Positions 9,601 to 9,772 of a stretch of 9,772 nt of DNA are shown piece by piece. Below the pieces are notes generated by a model. It worked only from the letters and a program-made list of their open reading frames with translations. It did no database searches and was not told where the DNA came from. The position numbers were made by a program, and so were the translations under genes. How positions within the stretch are numbered: the first letter of the stretch is position 1; every line of letters starts with the position of its first letter. Source of the DNA: an uncultured Saprospiraceae bacterium (GTDB taxonomy: Bacteria; Bacteroidota; Bacteroidia; Chitinophagales; Saprospiraceae); assembly GCA_937942465.1 (NCBI GenBank), contig CALDEO010000176.1, positions 1 to 9,772 on the forward strand, in the 5' to 3' direction.

Positions 9601-9770
9601 CAGCAGCACTAGAAGCGGTCTTAGAAAACTTTAATACAAATCCACAAATAGTTGTGGAGACTAATGAAAAGCTTGCGCTAATCTCAGCTATGGAAGGTGA
9701 TAAAAATCGTATCAAAGCAGAGCCAAGCAACAATTTAATCCAACTAGACACTACAAACAATGGGAACTAA
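6603..9770 (+). CDS. Large exported tetratricopeptide-repeat protein
   Basis: A complete 1055-residue protein whose stop is 2 bases before the window ends. Residues 1-36 form a probable Sec signal peptide: a long n-region with R15, a hydrophobic core LILMIMLMTISVS, and a likely cut near SQAQ-ES. No lipobox cysteine is present, so periplasmic location is inferred. The rest is almost all helical TPR-like units; I count at least 15, for example at about 165-184, 198-219, 268-288, 338-358, 485-505, 526-546, 574-594, 646-667, 684-704, 760-780, 797-817, 909-929 and 943-963, each with an Ax(G)xxxYxxxxYxxAxxxF-like pattern. Residues 636-720 (EQYPSSEYADNAYYDLGNTY and following) resemble the YbgF/CpoB and BamD type of envelope TPR. 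The C-terminal tail (about 1036-1055) is polar and probably disordered. TPR arrays bind other proteins, so an envelope scaffold or assembly role is likely, but the partner is unknown. The start is supported by the -7 box just upstream. Confidence 0.9.
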   Translation: MTNIYIQAPNSKCFRVYGQYLILMIMLMTISVSQAQESTISLKPNNQLKVADQLFFKDLHAAAFTQYESFIENNPLESKPNLASDLRYAHSQRLLSLIRMDDPRIERYVDEFLQGYYPAVESKKMLIEAGNWAYNNKLYEQAVEYYDRLIDFELNQEQYSEVSFKRGYCHFVRKEFDLAKYHLGLTKEISNQYYYPSNYYYGMCQYFDENYEEAIQSFKKVSAAQKYKSQVPYYIAQIYFAQSRYQELIQYGEVEIKNPKLEKSTEIQLLMGQAHFQLNQYEDAIGYLEYYEQNTKELTKKEFYQLAFTQYKLKQCDKAIKNFSELVNLKDKMGQVVNYYLADCFLKSGDKQSARSAFKKVSQMDFDQSMKKESEFNYGKLSAELGFDREAINNLMAIDGTSAYYKKAQDIVGDILLRTTDYANGIRILDEIASKSPKLKEIYQRISVYRAIQHYNDKNYDDALASLKKSMTYPISRSLEIEAKYWTANIYQQQGQVDESIDQYDEYFVLANGAKDVPQESSSYLAHYQQGYNYFEKENYGAAELQFKSAVTGIEINQESIKDPIISNRIYSDALVRMGDCEFKYNKYDKALKHYEKATYTKNPSAAYALYQQATIEGLKNKPYDQIITLESITEQYPSSEYADNAYYDLGNTYIQLDKIEPAFRAFEAITVKYRGKSDLINESYLKMGLLSYNQGDSRKAIEYYKKIFDLNPSSNETTQAVLALEEIYISDLGKPNEYAAFLDSIPGYELSTYDQDSLTYHVGYIKYEDAVYGEAIGQFNQYLNQYPTGVYAMDARYYRAESNLLMKNYKVALQDYEYIVSKGRSDRYNSAAKKAAVISYNHALDFENAYKYYDLLAEAAVDPNIKHEAASGALASAFRVNNESAIMKYAQLIRQDNLSSAEEISTASYYLGKVSFKQKNYDQAIIAFNDVISRSNNNQAAESSYLISKIYFMQNKYDLSEEQCNKTNVNSGSYPIWVARSLLLLSDIYVVKEDLFNATAALEAVLENFNTNPQIVVETNEKLALISAMEGDKNRIKAEPSNNLIQLDTTNNGN

Positions 9771-9772
9771 GA

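Noticed and set aside
9569..9760. Minus-strand open frame near the right edge
   Set aside because: It is antisense to the TPR C-terminus, with no supporting start signal or recognisable motif.

Overview
The window reads as chromosomal DNA of a member of the Bacteroidota, probably a free-living or marine lineage near the Saprospiria or Cytophagia; this placement is inference. The support is a type IX secretion (T9SS) C-terminal sorting domain, promoter boxes of the Bacteroidota TAnnTTTG type, AT-rich leaders with no Shine-Dalgarno sequence, low G+C, and a regulator of a type common in Bacteroidota.

Layout. Four complete protein genes fill most of the window. (1) Bases 64-1107 (+): a small DNA-binding regulator with an N-terminal helix-turn-helix and a C-terminal region of unknown function. 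(2) 1202-4351 (-): a large secreted surface protein that converges on the regulator. It has a signal peptide, an N-terminal beta domain, five Ig/cadherin-like repeats, a proprotein-convertase P-domain, an FN3-like domain and a T9SS sorting tail. A hairpin at 1134-1167 lies between the two genes. (3) 4711-6327 (+): an ABC-F ATPase of the YkpA/YbiT type (cytosolic, ribosome-associated), divergent from gene 2 across a 359-base intergenic region. A strong intrinsic terminator at 6354-6399 closes it. (4) 6603-9770 (+): an exported protein of 1055 residues made almost entirely of tetratricopeptide repeats. Its stop codon is 2 bases before the window ends, so any operon partner downstream is out of view.

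How they work together. Orientation, terminators and separate promoters suggest four independent transcription units, not one pathway. Genes 2 and 4 are cell-envelope or secreted products, gene 3 is a translation factor and gene 1 is a regulator of unknown target. I see no tRNA, rRNA, CRISPR, insertion sequence, phage or toxin-antitoxin feature.

No convincing new multi-gene system is visible. The most distinctive observation is that the P-domain of gene 2 appears to be nested inside the fourth Ig-like repeat, between the two cysteines that sit close together in the other cysteine-bearing repeats. Secondary points are a degenerate second Walker A in the ABC-F protein and a 16-bp perfect palindrome in the divergent intergenic region.
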